Source: Nostoc desertorum CM1-VF14
GTDB taxonomy: Bacteria > Cyanobacteriota > Cyanobacteriia > Cyanobacteriales > Nostocaceae
DNA length: 64,000 nucleotides
Direction of reading: 5' to 3'
NCBI GenBank assembly: GCA_019359245.1
Contig: JAHHHR010000033.1
Location: 1 to 64,000 of the forward strand
Position 1 is the stretch's first letter; every line of letters begins with the position of its first letter. Of the stretch, positions 1-7,316 are shown piece by piece. The notes under the pieces were generated by a model. The model saw only the letters and a list, made by a program, of their open reading frames with translations, was not told the origin of the DNA and ran no database searches. The translations under genes were made by a program, and so were the position numbers.

Positions 1-468
1 TTAGGGCTGACCACTGTCATGCAAGGATTTTGGGCTATTTTACCTTCTTTCCTTGCACCTGAATATACTTCTAGGGTCTTTTTATCTACAGACTGTCACC
101 TTTTCTTTCTTTTTCAGCAAGCCCTACCTATTTGCGTTGCTTCCAGTGGCCCACCGGAAAAAATTAAGTTAGCTTTGCATGTAACTAACCTACTGCCTCG
201 ATTTGAAGGACGTATTTTTAGCTCATATAAAATTGGAAGCTGGAAGCCAGCACCTGACTTGTTCTTATATGCGGCTAAAAATATGGGAGTTCAACCTGCA
301 TCCTGTACGGTTGTAGAAGATAGCGTTTTGGGTGTACGTGCAGGTGTTGCCGCTAGAATGAAAGTTTTAGGTTACACCGAGCAAAGTGAGGCTACTCTAC
401 TTGAGGCATCTGGAGCGCGTGTCTTTTACTCCATGTACCAACTGCCTTCTTTGTTATCACACTATTAG
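1..468 (+). CDS. HAD-superfamily hydrolase, C-terminal part only, 5' end unclear
   Basis: From about base 118 the product reads as the C-terminal half of a HAD phosphatase of the beta-phosphoglucomutase type. It has motif II in ICVASSGPPEKI, the motif III lysine in SWKPAPDLF, and motif IV in VVEDSVLGVRAG. The N-terminal nucleophile motif (DxDGxLVDS) and the cap domain are absent. The roughly 40 codons before motif II (MQGFWAIL... to FFLFQ) are hydrophobic and do not resemble the family. The frame stays open to base 1, so more sequence may lie outside the window. Either the front half was replaced or lost, making a pseudogene, or there is a disruption near base 110. Substrate is unknown. Confidence 0.6.
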   Translation, partial: LGLTTVMQGFWAILPSFLAPEYTSRVFLSTDCHLFFLFQQALPICVASSGPPEKIKLALHVTNLLPRFEGRIFSSYKIGSWKPAPDLFLYAAKNMGVQPASCTVVEDSVLGVRAGVAARMKVLGYTEQSEATLLEASGARVFYSMYQLPSLLSHY

Positions 469-521
469 ACTTAGAATTATGAGTTTAATTTAAATATTAC
501 GAAACTTATCTCATTTCCATT

Positions 522-1631
522 TTAAATCAAAACCAAATTATCCCGGTGAATCACGGTTTCCACACCCGCATAGCCTAAAATTGCGGAAATTTCCCGCGAA
601 TGACAGCCACGAATCTTTTGCAATTCATCGCTGTTGTAATTTACAAGTCCTCTAGCAATTTCGTTACCGTTGGTGTCACACAATTGCACTGCGTCCTGTG
701 TGCGAAACTCTCCTTCTACTACCTTAATTCCGGCTGCTAATAACGATTTTCCTGCCAGAGAAATTGCTGCGATCGCACCTTCATCTAAATACAATTTACC
801 CGCAGGTAAAAGTCCGTAAGCTATCCAACGTTTACGCGCTGAAGTTGGTTCAGGTTGCGGTTCAAAATGCGTCCCAATCAGTTCACCCTGGATAATTTTT
901 TCTATATTCTGGGGAAATCGCCCTTGGGTAATTACGGTACGAACTCCAGCCGCGATCGCAATTCTCGCAGCCGAAATTTTTGTCGCCATACCGCCAGTAC
1001 CCCACTGAGAACCTTGGGAACCTGTTTGTATTTGTAATTGAGCTAATTCTTTAATGCTACTCACTAAAGCGATCGGCCGCGCATTTGGTACGGAACGCGG
1101 ATCGGCTGAGTATAGTCTATCAACATCGGTAAGCAAAAATAGCCAATCTGCTTCTACTAGGCTGGCAACTAATGCCGAAAGGGTGTCATTATCACCAAAT
1201 TTTAGTTCGTCTATGGCTACGGTATCATTTTCATTTACTATGGGGATCACTCCCAGCCCCAATAGTTCCTGAAAAGTGTTGTAGGCATTGAGATAGCGGC
1301 TACGCTGTACCAAGTCGCTGCGAGTCAGTAATACTTGAGCGATCGCCTGTTGTAGAGTAGTAAATAAATCATCGTATATCCGAATTAATCTGCCCTGTCC
1401 AACTGCTGCTACAGCCTGTTTTAGTGCGATCGCCTTGGGACGTTCAGTTAAGCCTAACCGCGCACAACCTACTCCCACAGCCCCAGAAGAAACCAAAATC
1501 ACCCGGTGTCCCTGGCGTCTTAAATAACAGAGTGTTTCCGCCAAGGTAGCAATGGTGGAAAGTGCTAATTGTCCCGTTTCTGGTTGGGTTAGGCTCGAAG
1601 TGCCGATTTTGACAACAATTGTTAATGACAT
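522..1631 (-). CDS. proB: Glutamate 5-kinase (ProB) with C-terminal PUA domain
   Basis: Phosphorylates L-glutamate to gamma-glutamyl phosphate, the first step of proline synthesis, in the cytoplasm. The 369 residues match the long bacterial form. The amino acid kinase domain comes first, with VVKIGTSSLT at residues 6-15, LVSSGAVGVG near 45, and the glutamate/ATP region VNENDTVAIDELKFGDND near 135-152. A PUA domain follows at about 277-355 (GKLYLDEGA, CDTNGNEIARG). The ATG at 1631 gives the usual MSLTIVVKIG start. It is transcribed alone; proA is not adjacent. Confidence 0.96.
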   Translation of the reverse strand: MSLTIVVKIGTSSLTQPETGQLALSTIATLAETLCYLRRQGHRVILVSSGAVGVGCARLGLTERPKAIALKQAVAAVGQGRLIRIYDDLFTTLQQAIAQVLLTRSDLVQRSRYLNAYNTFQELLGLGVIPIVNENDTVAIDELKFGDNDTLSALVASLVEADWLFLLTDVDRLYSADPRSVPNARPIALVSSIKELAQLQIQTGSQGSQWGTGGMATKISAARIAIAAGVRTVITQGRFPQNIEKIIQGELIGTHFEPQPEPTSARKRWIAYGLLPAGKLYLDEGAIAAISLAGKSLLAAGIKVVEGEFRTQDAVQLCDTNGNEIARGLVNYNSDELQKIRGCHSREISAILGYAGVETVIHRDNLVLI

Positions 1632-1887
1632 CTAAAAAGTGAGGAGTTAAGAGTGAGGAGTTAGGAGTTGAATTTAATTCATAACTCATAACTTCTAACT
1701 CCTACTAAATTTGTAAAGCGCCAATCCCTCTATAGTGAAGGCTGACGCTTTACGGGTTTATATTTATTTTGTATGCTGTAGGGTCTTTTTTGGCTGACCC
1801 CATGTTATTAATACTTATGATCCCCGATTTTTGGATTCCAGTAAGATTCCTTAACCATTTTTTTAGATTTACTTTCCTGATGATTTT
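1632..1887. repeat. Intergenic: GAGGAGTT-type repeats and a small hairpin
   Basis: Between proB and the YqeG gene are degenerate copies of a GTGAGGAGTTA-like unit (1638-1700), partly repeated in inverted orientation as TAACTCCTAC. There is also a stem with arms GTAAAGCG (1713-1720) and CGCTTTAC (1746-1753). No gene is visible. On the minus strand the stem lies between the end of the YqeG gene's upstream region and proB, so it is not clearly a terminator. Confidence 0.45.
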
Positions 1888-2433
1888 TTAGCGTTTGTGA
1901 ATCTTGCTTTTCTTGGGGGTAATAGAAGCTCCAAGTATTTCAGATATCCAAACTTCAAAGTTGCGAACAGGATGAGAACGCAGGGCTGCGTCTGCATGGA
2001 CAATCGGTTCAACTAGAATGGTAAACATCCCCAAGCGATTACCTGCTATGACATCCGTAAATAAGCGATCGCCTACCATCCCCACTTGATGCACTGGTAG
2101 ATCCATCCCCCTCAGTGCTGCCCTAATTTTGCGTCGGGATGGTTTGGCTGCACCTAAGTAGTAAGGTAAATTGAGCGATCGCGCAATTCCACCAATTCGC
2201 GCTTCACTCAGGTTGTTACTCACCAAACACAATGCAGTACAGGAGCGAATTTGCTCCACCCAATCTTGTAGTTCTGGGGAAGCCAGCCCTACTTTAAAGG
2301 GTACTAAGGTTTCATCTACATCCAATACAAGCCCCTTAAGCCCGTATTTTTGGATAATATCTGGTGTTAGGTTCAACACTGAACCTTCTAAAATCAAGTC
2401 AGGCTGTAAAAGATTGTTCCAGACCATAGTCAA
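1888..2433 (-). CDS. YqeG-family HAD IIIA phosphatase
   Basis: A 181-residue HAD phosphatase of subclass IIIA, which has no cap. Motif I is DVDET at residues 38-42, motif II is VSNN with Ser72, the motif III lysine lies in AAKPSR (K97), and motif IV is GDRLFTD with Asp122 and Asp127. Length and motifs fit the YqeG family, which includes phosphatidylglycerophosphate phosphatase relatives, but the substrate cannot be set from sequence. A second ATG two codons in is an alternative start. Confidence 0.85.
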   Translation of the reverse strand: MTMVWNNLLQPDLILEGSVLNLTPDIIQKYGLKGLVLDVDETLVPFKVGLASPELQDWVEQIRSCTALCLVSNNLSEARIGGIARSLNLPYYLGAAKPSRRKIRAALRGMDLPVHQVGMVGDRLFTDVIAGNRLGMFTILVEPIVHADAALRSHPVRNFEVWISEILGASITPKKSKIHKR

Positions 2434-2481
2434 CAGTGAAATTTAAGTAGCGCTAGACAAATGAGCATAACCCAATATAGT

Positions 2482-3108
2482 TTAGTTAGTCGAACTCGAT
2501 CCTGGTATATCTCCCTGAACACTTTGAGATAAAATCCCTAAAATCTTATCGATCTCTTTAATGTAATAATTATTTAAATCAATAAATATATCATTGTCTT
2601 CTAACTTCAAAAACTTCCAAATATCTCCCGTTGTTACCGCCCCATAAATTTTCCTAATATCATTTCCTTCTTGTTGATTAAACATTTGTGCTGCCAACAT
2701 TGTCGCCGCACATTGACCTAATCCACCTTTAATATTTTCATTTTTCGCTTCAATAATAACCACCACAGGCACATTAATTGTTAATTGCTCCTTAGCACGA
2801 CTGATGATAAAGTCACAATAGCCATTCAAACCTTTTTCAGCATCTACATTAAAGTCTGTTCCCGAAAATAAACTAATCGAATAATTAGCCCTGCGTCTTA
2901 CCTCCAACAAAATCGGAGTGATAATCATTTCTGAACGAGCTTTTTCAGTATTAATTGCTAAAGCCAGTTCTGTAGTCTCTTCTAAAGAATTTTTGAGTTT
3001 CTCGCTTGGCTCTAAAGGTTCTATATCGGCACATAAATCAGTTTCTTCATCAATGTGGATGCTGAATGACTTTTTAAATTTACTTAATGTAAAGTCACTA
3101 TAAGCCAT
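2482..3108 (-). CDS. Hypothetical protein with PD-(D/E)XK nuclease-like core
   Basis: Function unknown. The core reads GYCDFIISR, then a beta strand VPVVVIIEAKNENI; Asp102 and Glu123-x-Lys125 match the D...(D/E)xK signature of the restriction-endonuclease-like fold. An upstream helix carries EKARSE. I place the start at ATG 3108 rather than GTG 3117 because GAGG lies 8 nt before it. No methylase or specificity gene is nearby, so a restriction role is not supported. Single-copy cyanobacterial proteins of this sort are usually annotated as hypothetical. Confidence 0.6.
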   Translation of the reverse strand: MAYSDFTLSKFKKSFSIHIDEETDLCADIEPLEPSEKLKNSLEETTELALAINTEKARSEMIITPILLEVRRRANYSISLFSGTDFNVDAEKGLNGYCDFIISRAKEQLTINVPVVVIIEAKNENIKGGLGQCAATMLAAQMFNQQEGNDIRKIYGAVTTGDIWKFLKLEDNDIFIDLNNYYIKEIDKILGILSQSVQGDIPGSSSTN

Positions 3109-3337
3109 TTTCAGCACCTCATACCAATTTTGGATTTTAGATAATTGAATTGAAAATCACGATCAAAATACTTTTTCCAGAATCTTAAACAACATTAACT
3201 CTCCCAATTTAATGTCAATGTTTCATAGCTTCCACACTGAATGGGACATGGTAAAAGGTTTAGCTAGATTTTGATTGCAATGAAAATTTTCAATTAAAAA
3301 ATTCAAAATGTAATATTTTCATTTTGAATTTTTAATC

Positions 3338-3910
3338 TTATTCCACTTCATTAAAAAGATGTTCCTCTAACAGAGGCTGCACTTTGCGAAATTCCTCTGG
3401 AGAGAGTAATTCAGGCTCACCTGTTTTAGCTATCCGTGCAAAAAATAACAGAGGATCAAGGGGTGTATAAATTGCATACTCCTGATCTTCATCATAGAAG
3501 CTAGCAAGTAACTGTAATTGTTCTGGATCTAAATCTGCCTCTTCGTCTTCGATTTCTAAGGTGAAGAGTTCTGATTCTTCAACAGGTGGTAAATCACCTG
3601 CAACAGTCAGAGCATAGGCTGTATTCTTTAATACCAAGTTTTGCTCAGATAGTACAGCTTGAGCAGTGGCAAAAATTTGCTCAATGATGTTGTCATCTTC
3701 TACCAGAACTGCTTCTTCTTCCTCACCGTCACCTTCCCAAGAAAAAATTTCTACAGGTGAGTCTACAGGAAGAAGTAAAACATATTCTTGTTCGTCGACT
3801 TCGAGTGAATGCTCTATGTAACATTCGAGCGATCGCCCTTTGTCATCGGTTAAAGTGATGGAACCCGCATGAGCGTTATCATTTTCTTCAGGAAATGGAG
3901 AGGAAAACAT
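3338..3910 (-). CDS. Acidic DUF3727-type protein
   Basis: An acidic soluble protein with two similar halves. The first half contains GSITLTDDKGRSLECYIEHSLEVDEQEYVLLLPVDSPVEI and the second contains DEDQEYAIYTPLDPLLFFARI. This pattern fits the DUF3727 family of cyanobacteria and plastids; no biochemical function can be read from it. I prefer ATG 3910 (MFSSPFPEENDN) over the in-frame ATG at 3952, since the 14 extra residues (MQSCWYLLNFYISA) look like untranslated sequence. Confidence 0.7.
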   Translation of the reverse strand: MFSSPFPEENDNAHAGSITLTDDKGRSLECYIEHSLEVDEQEYVLLLPVDSPVEIFSWEGDGEEEEAVLVEDDNIIEQIFATAQAVLSEQNLVLKNTAYALTVAGDLPPVEESELFTLEIEDEEADLDPEQLQLLASFYDEDQEYAIYTPLDPLLFFARIAKTGEPELLSPEEFRKVQPLLEEHLFNEVE

Positions 3911-4052
3911 AGCCGAAATGTAGAAATTTAATAAATACCAACAACTTTGCAAAACGCTTAACTATTGAACGACATAATTATGCCAATTAAATAGCATTAT
4001 ACGTAGATACAACTGCTGGCTAATCGTTTTCAGAATATCATGTTAAAAGGTA

Positions 4053-4529
4053 TCAATATTCAATAGCCGCAACTGAACTGTGGGAGTTAGCACGCTTAAC
4101 ATCCAACCATTGTTGTAAAATCAAAGCGGCTGCCTTGCGGTCAATCAAACCTTTATGGCGTGACGGGGAGCGGTTCTCAGCTATCAGCAGTTGTTCTGCT
4201 TGAAATGAAGTTAATCGCTCATCCACATATTCCACAGGCAGTTTCAGTGCTTTAGCAAGTCTTGTAGTAAATTTCTGAACTTGACGCGCCTGAAATCCTA
4301 TTGAGCCATCCATTGAATAAGGTAAGCCCATTACCAGGATTTGCACCTCACGTTCATTAACTATTTGCCGGATTTGCTCGACATCGTGCTCAAAAGATGT
4401 ACGTTCAATTGTGGTAATCCCCGTAGCAATTAAACCCGTGCGATCGCACCCTGCCACTCCAATTCGCTTGCGACCAAAATCTAGTCCCAAAGCTGAAATA
4501 AACGGTTTTGCTTGCTGCTGGGGTATCAC
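4053..4529 (-). CDS. ruvX: Holliday junction resolvase-like protein RuvX/YqgF
   Basis: RNase H-fold protein of the RuvX/YqgF family, implicated in Holliday junction resolution or pre-16S rRNA processing. ALGLDFGRKRIGVA holds the first catalytic Asp, VMGLPYSMDG is the middle motif, VEYVDERLTSFQAE holds the DER acid, and DRKAAALILQQWL the last Asp. I choose the GTG at 4529. The sequence AGGAG ends 7 nt before it, and the stop of the upstream acetyltransferase gene (TAG, 4533-4531) is separated from it by one base. Longer frames reaching 4679 overlap the upstream gene and lack family similarity. Translation is probably coupled. Confidence 0.88.
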   Translation of the reverse strand: MIPQQQAKPFISALGLDFGRKRIGVAGCDRTGLIATGITTIERTSFEHDVEQIRQIVNEREVQILVMGLPYSMDGSIGFQARQVQKFTTRLAKALKLPVEYVDERLTSFQAEQLLIAENRSPSRHKGLIDRKAAALILQQWLDVKRANSHSSVAAIEY

Positions 4530-4530
4530 G

Positions 4531-5769
4531 CTAATTCTCCTGCTGTGCATCTGCTGATTCAGAAATCGGCGATGCTTCCATGCTAGGGTTTTTCCCCGAA
4601 AAGTTAATCGGTTCTGACAAGCTTTGCAGTGTTTTATCTGACAATGGCAACTTTCCTGATTGTATCCATGACATCCCACCTGGTATAGGTTTACGTGCTG
4701 GTTGTAAACCTTGCAGCATATCAGTCCACTGAATTCCTTCTAAGGAGACAAATTTAGACTCCCGTAGCTTGTGCCACACAGAGCGGGACATAACTAATGT
4801 ATGTTCTATGCGTTTTGCCCCAATTCGTTCCAAATATTCTTCTCGCTCTGCCTGATAGTCTGAGGAAGCTAATTGTAACCCTTGTCGGGGAAAATCTTGG
4901 GTAATCCGAGCCAGCTGAGATAACAATTCTGGATACAGCCAGGTATAAGCGGGATGAACCGTCAGCGTTGCAACGTGGGGAACTTCACCCTTCCGATCAA
5001 GTTGCACCTGAAAATAGCCGATCGCAGCTTTGCGTTGCGGTTCAAATACGTAACCACTTACTACTTCTGTTTTGCTCACCCATTGCATTACTGCATCAGT
5101 TAAAGCACCGAACAAACTGGTTTTAAAGTCGCGGGTGTTACGGTCAAAAACCTGACGTACCAAAGGTGGCATAGATGCCGTATCTAATTGATATAGCAAC
5201 TGGGCATCAGCATTACTTACTGGCAAGAGGTTAGGTAAGTCTGGCTCTGCTTGTGCCAATTCAGCCAGTAATTCTGGCTCAATTTCCCAGTACGTCATTT
5301 CTGCCAGACGTTGAAATCCATTTTGTCGATATAGTGCTAGCGCCTCTATATCGTTGATATTAACTTCCAGCAACCAAGTGCGAGCTTCTAGAATCGATTC
5401 AAAGCAATGACGCAAAAGTTGCGAACCAACTCCTTGTTTATCGACACCACCCTCTAACAGCACCTGATCAATCCGCCAAGTACTGCGTGTCCGGTTAAAC
5501 GGTGACACTTGAATCATCCCTAGAAGTAACCGCCCTTGCTCTGCTATGTAGGCACAGAGGCGATACTGTAGCGGGTTAGGAAACCAACTCAAAAATTTGA
5601 GTAATCCATACCAGCGACGCAGCCTTTGCATCTGACTAATGGCAAAACCTGCTCCCTTGGGAGTAAGGGCTGCGAATGACTCTTGAGTTATGCGCTCAAT
5701 CCCGTCCAGATCCCGGTATTGGACTGGTCGGATAACAACGCTGAGGTTTCTGGGAAGTAATGAAGTCAT
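4531..5769 (-). CDS. GNAT-family acetyltransferase with long C-terminal extension
   Basis: The N-terminal part (about residues 10-165) is a GNAT fold: IRPVQYRDLDGIERI, then the acetyl-CoA site region DKQGVGSQLLRHCFES, then ALALYRQNGFQRLA. The remaining roughly 245 residues contain a second, weaker GNAT-like half (AIGYFQVQLDRKG, ATLTVHPAY) and a low-complexity tail ending NPSMEASPISESADAQQEN. Substrate unknown. It lies directly upstream of ruvX with a 1-nt gap, so the two form an operon; the pairing gives no obvious functional clue. Confidence 0.82.
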   Translation of the reverse strand: MTSLLPRNLSVVIRPVQYRDLDGIERITQESFAALTPKGAGFAISQMQRLRRWYGLLKFLSWFPNPLQYRLCAYIAEQGRLLLGMIQVSPFNRTRSTWRIDQVLLEGGVDKQGVGSQLLRHCFESILEARTWLLEVNINDIEALALYRQNGFQRLAEMTYWEIEPELLAELAQAEPDLPNLLPVSNADAQLLYQLDTASMPPLVRQVFDRNTRDFKTSLFGALTDAVMQWVSKTEVVSGYVFEPQRKAAIGYFQVQLDRKGEVPHVATLTVHPAYTWLYPELLSQLARITQDFPRQGLQLASSDYQAEREEYLERIGAKRIEHTLVMSRSVWHKLRESKFVSLEGIQWTDMLQGLQPARKPIPGGMSWIQSGKLPLSDKTLQSLSEPINFSGKNPSMEASPISESADAQQEN

Positions 5770-5992
5770 TTTTATTCGAGCCGCTATTTAGCCTTAACTA
5801 ACTGCTCTTCAAAGGAACTGCTGCAATAATTATTTTAACTAGTTTCTGCTCTCTACATATTGCGCCAAAAGAGTGATTTTAGTAACTCAATACTGAAAAA
5901 AGCAGAAAAAGCAGACCTTGTGAGAACACCATTGGCATTAACCCAACATCTGCCTTTATTTTATTTGAATTTTGATTAAAATTTGTATATAT

Positions 5993-6205
5993 TTATAGCC
6001 CTTGTCGAGAAACTAGCTTTTCAAAGTGGGCTTGGGTTTGATGGAGTAACTGCTGGCGACTATCTACCAGTGTTTGCTTCAGGGTTGGAACAAGATTGCG
6101 AGCTTGCAGAGTCATATGAAGTTGCAGGTTGGCAACATATTCACTGAAATCTTGATTCATTTCATCTGCGCCCGCATCTGTTAATAAATTTAATTCCATT
6201 GCCAC
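5993..6205 (-). CDS. Small hypothetical protein
   Basis: About 70 residues, predicted helical and rich in Gln and Leu (FSEYVANLQLHMTLQARNLVPTLKQTLVDSRQQLLHQTQ), with no recognised domain. I favour GTG 6205 because AGGAG sits 6 nt upstream. The alternatives are ATG 6199 in the same frame and ATG 6250, which has no ribosome-binding site. Coding is supported by a clean frame and typical composition only. Confidence 0.5.
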   Translation of the reverse strand: MAMELNLLTDAGADEMNQDFSEYVANLQLHMTLQARNLVPTLKQTLVDSRQQLLHQTQAHFEKLVSRQGL

Positions 6206-6319
6206 TGTATTCTCCTGTGTTAATCCTGTGCTGTCTCTCTTCATGACCAAAAACTATCATGTTGTTTGGACTAACTTCTTAATTTGCAATGAAGTTTAAC
6301 GCTTCTTAGGGATAGCCTA

Positions 6320-6826
6320 TTAAAATCTCAAACCAACACCACCTTGTACAGAGATAGCTGTACCACCGCTATCACGGTAGGCATCAAAAGCGATAATGGC
6401 GTTGCCAAAAAGGACTGTATTGCTATTTGGGATCACATAATCAATGCCTGGTTGTAAAGCAAAACTAATTTTGTCGCCCACAGGAGTGGAGCCACCACCA
6501 CCAGCCAATACCAACCCAGCACCTAGATAAGCATCCGCTTGCCAGTTAAGGGGGAAATCGTAGGAAACCGTTGGTACAACTGCCGTACTATTACCAATTA
6601 ACACTTGAGCGCGGAGCGAAAGTGGTGCTTCCAAAAGCTTGTAGCGCCCAGCTATCACTCCCCCAAGTTGGATACCATCGGTAAAACCAACACTAGGGCC
6701 TATACCTATATAACTGCCATAAGCTACTTGAGCTTGTGCTGGTTTAATACTCCCCAAACTCAAGACCAAGCTAGCCCCCAAAACTGAAACCAAATATGGA
6801 ATATATCTCATAACCGAATTCCTCAC
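6320..6826 (-). CDS. Secreted outer-membrane beta-barrel-like protein
   Basis: 168 residues with a Sec signal peptide (LVSVLGASLVLSLGSIKPAQAQ, cleavage near AQA-QV). The mature part has glycine-rich alternating strands and ends in GGVGLRF, a terminal-Phe pattern typical of outer-membrane barrels. It resembles small opacity/porin-like proteins. Ligand and role are unknown. An in-frame ATG five codons in (6811) is an alternative start. Confidence 0.68.
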   Translation of the reverse strand: MRNSVMRYIPYLVSVLGASLVLSLGSIKPAQAQVAYGSYIGIGPSVGFTDGIQLGGVIAGRYKLLEAPLSLRAQVLIGNSTAVVPTVSYDFPLNWQADAYLGAGLVLAGGGGSTPVGDKISFALQPGIDYVIPNSNTVLFGNAIIAFDAYRDSGGTAISVQGGVGLRF

Positions 6827-6900
6827 ACCAATTAGTCATTAGTCATTAGTCATTAGTCATTGGGCATTGGGCATTGGGCATTAGGCATTGGGCATCGGTT
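6827..6900. repeat. ATTAGTC / GGGCATT heptamer arrays
   Basis: Four copies of CATTAGT-type units are followed by four GGGCATT-type units, directly before the 8-bp minisatellite. Such 7-bp tandem repeats are characteristic of Nostoc-type intergenic DNA. They sit just upstream of the barrel-protein start on the minus strand. Confidence 0.8.
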
Positions 6901-6910
6901 ATTGTCTTTG

Positions 6911-7270
6911 TCCCCTTGTCCCCTTGTCTCCTTGTCCCCTTGTCTCCTTGTCCCCTTGTCTCCTTGTCCCCTTGTCTCCTTGTCCCCTTGTCCCCTTGTC
7001 TCCTTGTCTCCTTGTCCCCTTGTCTCCTTGTCTCCTTGTCCCCTTGTCTCCTTGTCCCCTTGTCCCCTTGTCTCCTTGTCTCCTTGTCCCCTTGTCCCCT
7101 TGTCTCCTTGTCTCCTTGTCTCCTTGTCTCCTTGTCTCCTTGTCTCCTTGTCTCCTTGTCTCCTTGTCTCCTTGTCTCCTTGTCTCCTTGTCTCCTTGTC
7201 TCCTTGTCTCCTTGTCCCCTTGTCCCCTTGTCTCCTTGTCTCCTTGTCCCCTTGTCTCCTTGTCTCCTTG
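6911..7270. repeat. 8-bp minisatellite, 45 tandem units
   Basis: Forty-five uninterrupted octamers read TCCCCTTG (16 units) or TCTCCTTG (29 units) on the plus strand; on the minus strand the unit is CAAGGGGA or CAAGGAGA. The 5' part alternates the two types, while 7103-7214 is a homogeneous run of 14 TCTCCTTG units. Eight is not a multiple of three, so every frame cycles through all three phases. This creates long but spurious frames encoding ETRRQGDK or LVSLSPCL on both strands. The array ends in CT-rich GCTCCCCCTGCCTCCCC sequence. Confidence 0.95.
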
Positions 7271-7316
7271 TCTTCCCCTGCTCCCCCTGCCTCCCCTGCT
7301 CTCCATCTCATTCATT

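Noticed and set aside
2482..3108. Restriction endonuclease of an R-M system
   Set aside because: Only fold-level motifs; no methylase or specificity subunit adjacent.
4530..4679. N-terminal extension of RuvX to 208 residues
   Set aside because: Overlaps the acetyltransferase gene, lacks family similarity, and GTG 4529 has an ideal ribosome-binding site.
6911..7270. Possible CRISPR array
   Set aside because: Units are 8 bp, contiguous and without spacers; no cas genes nearby.
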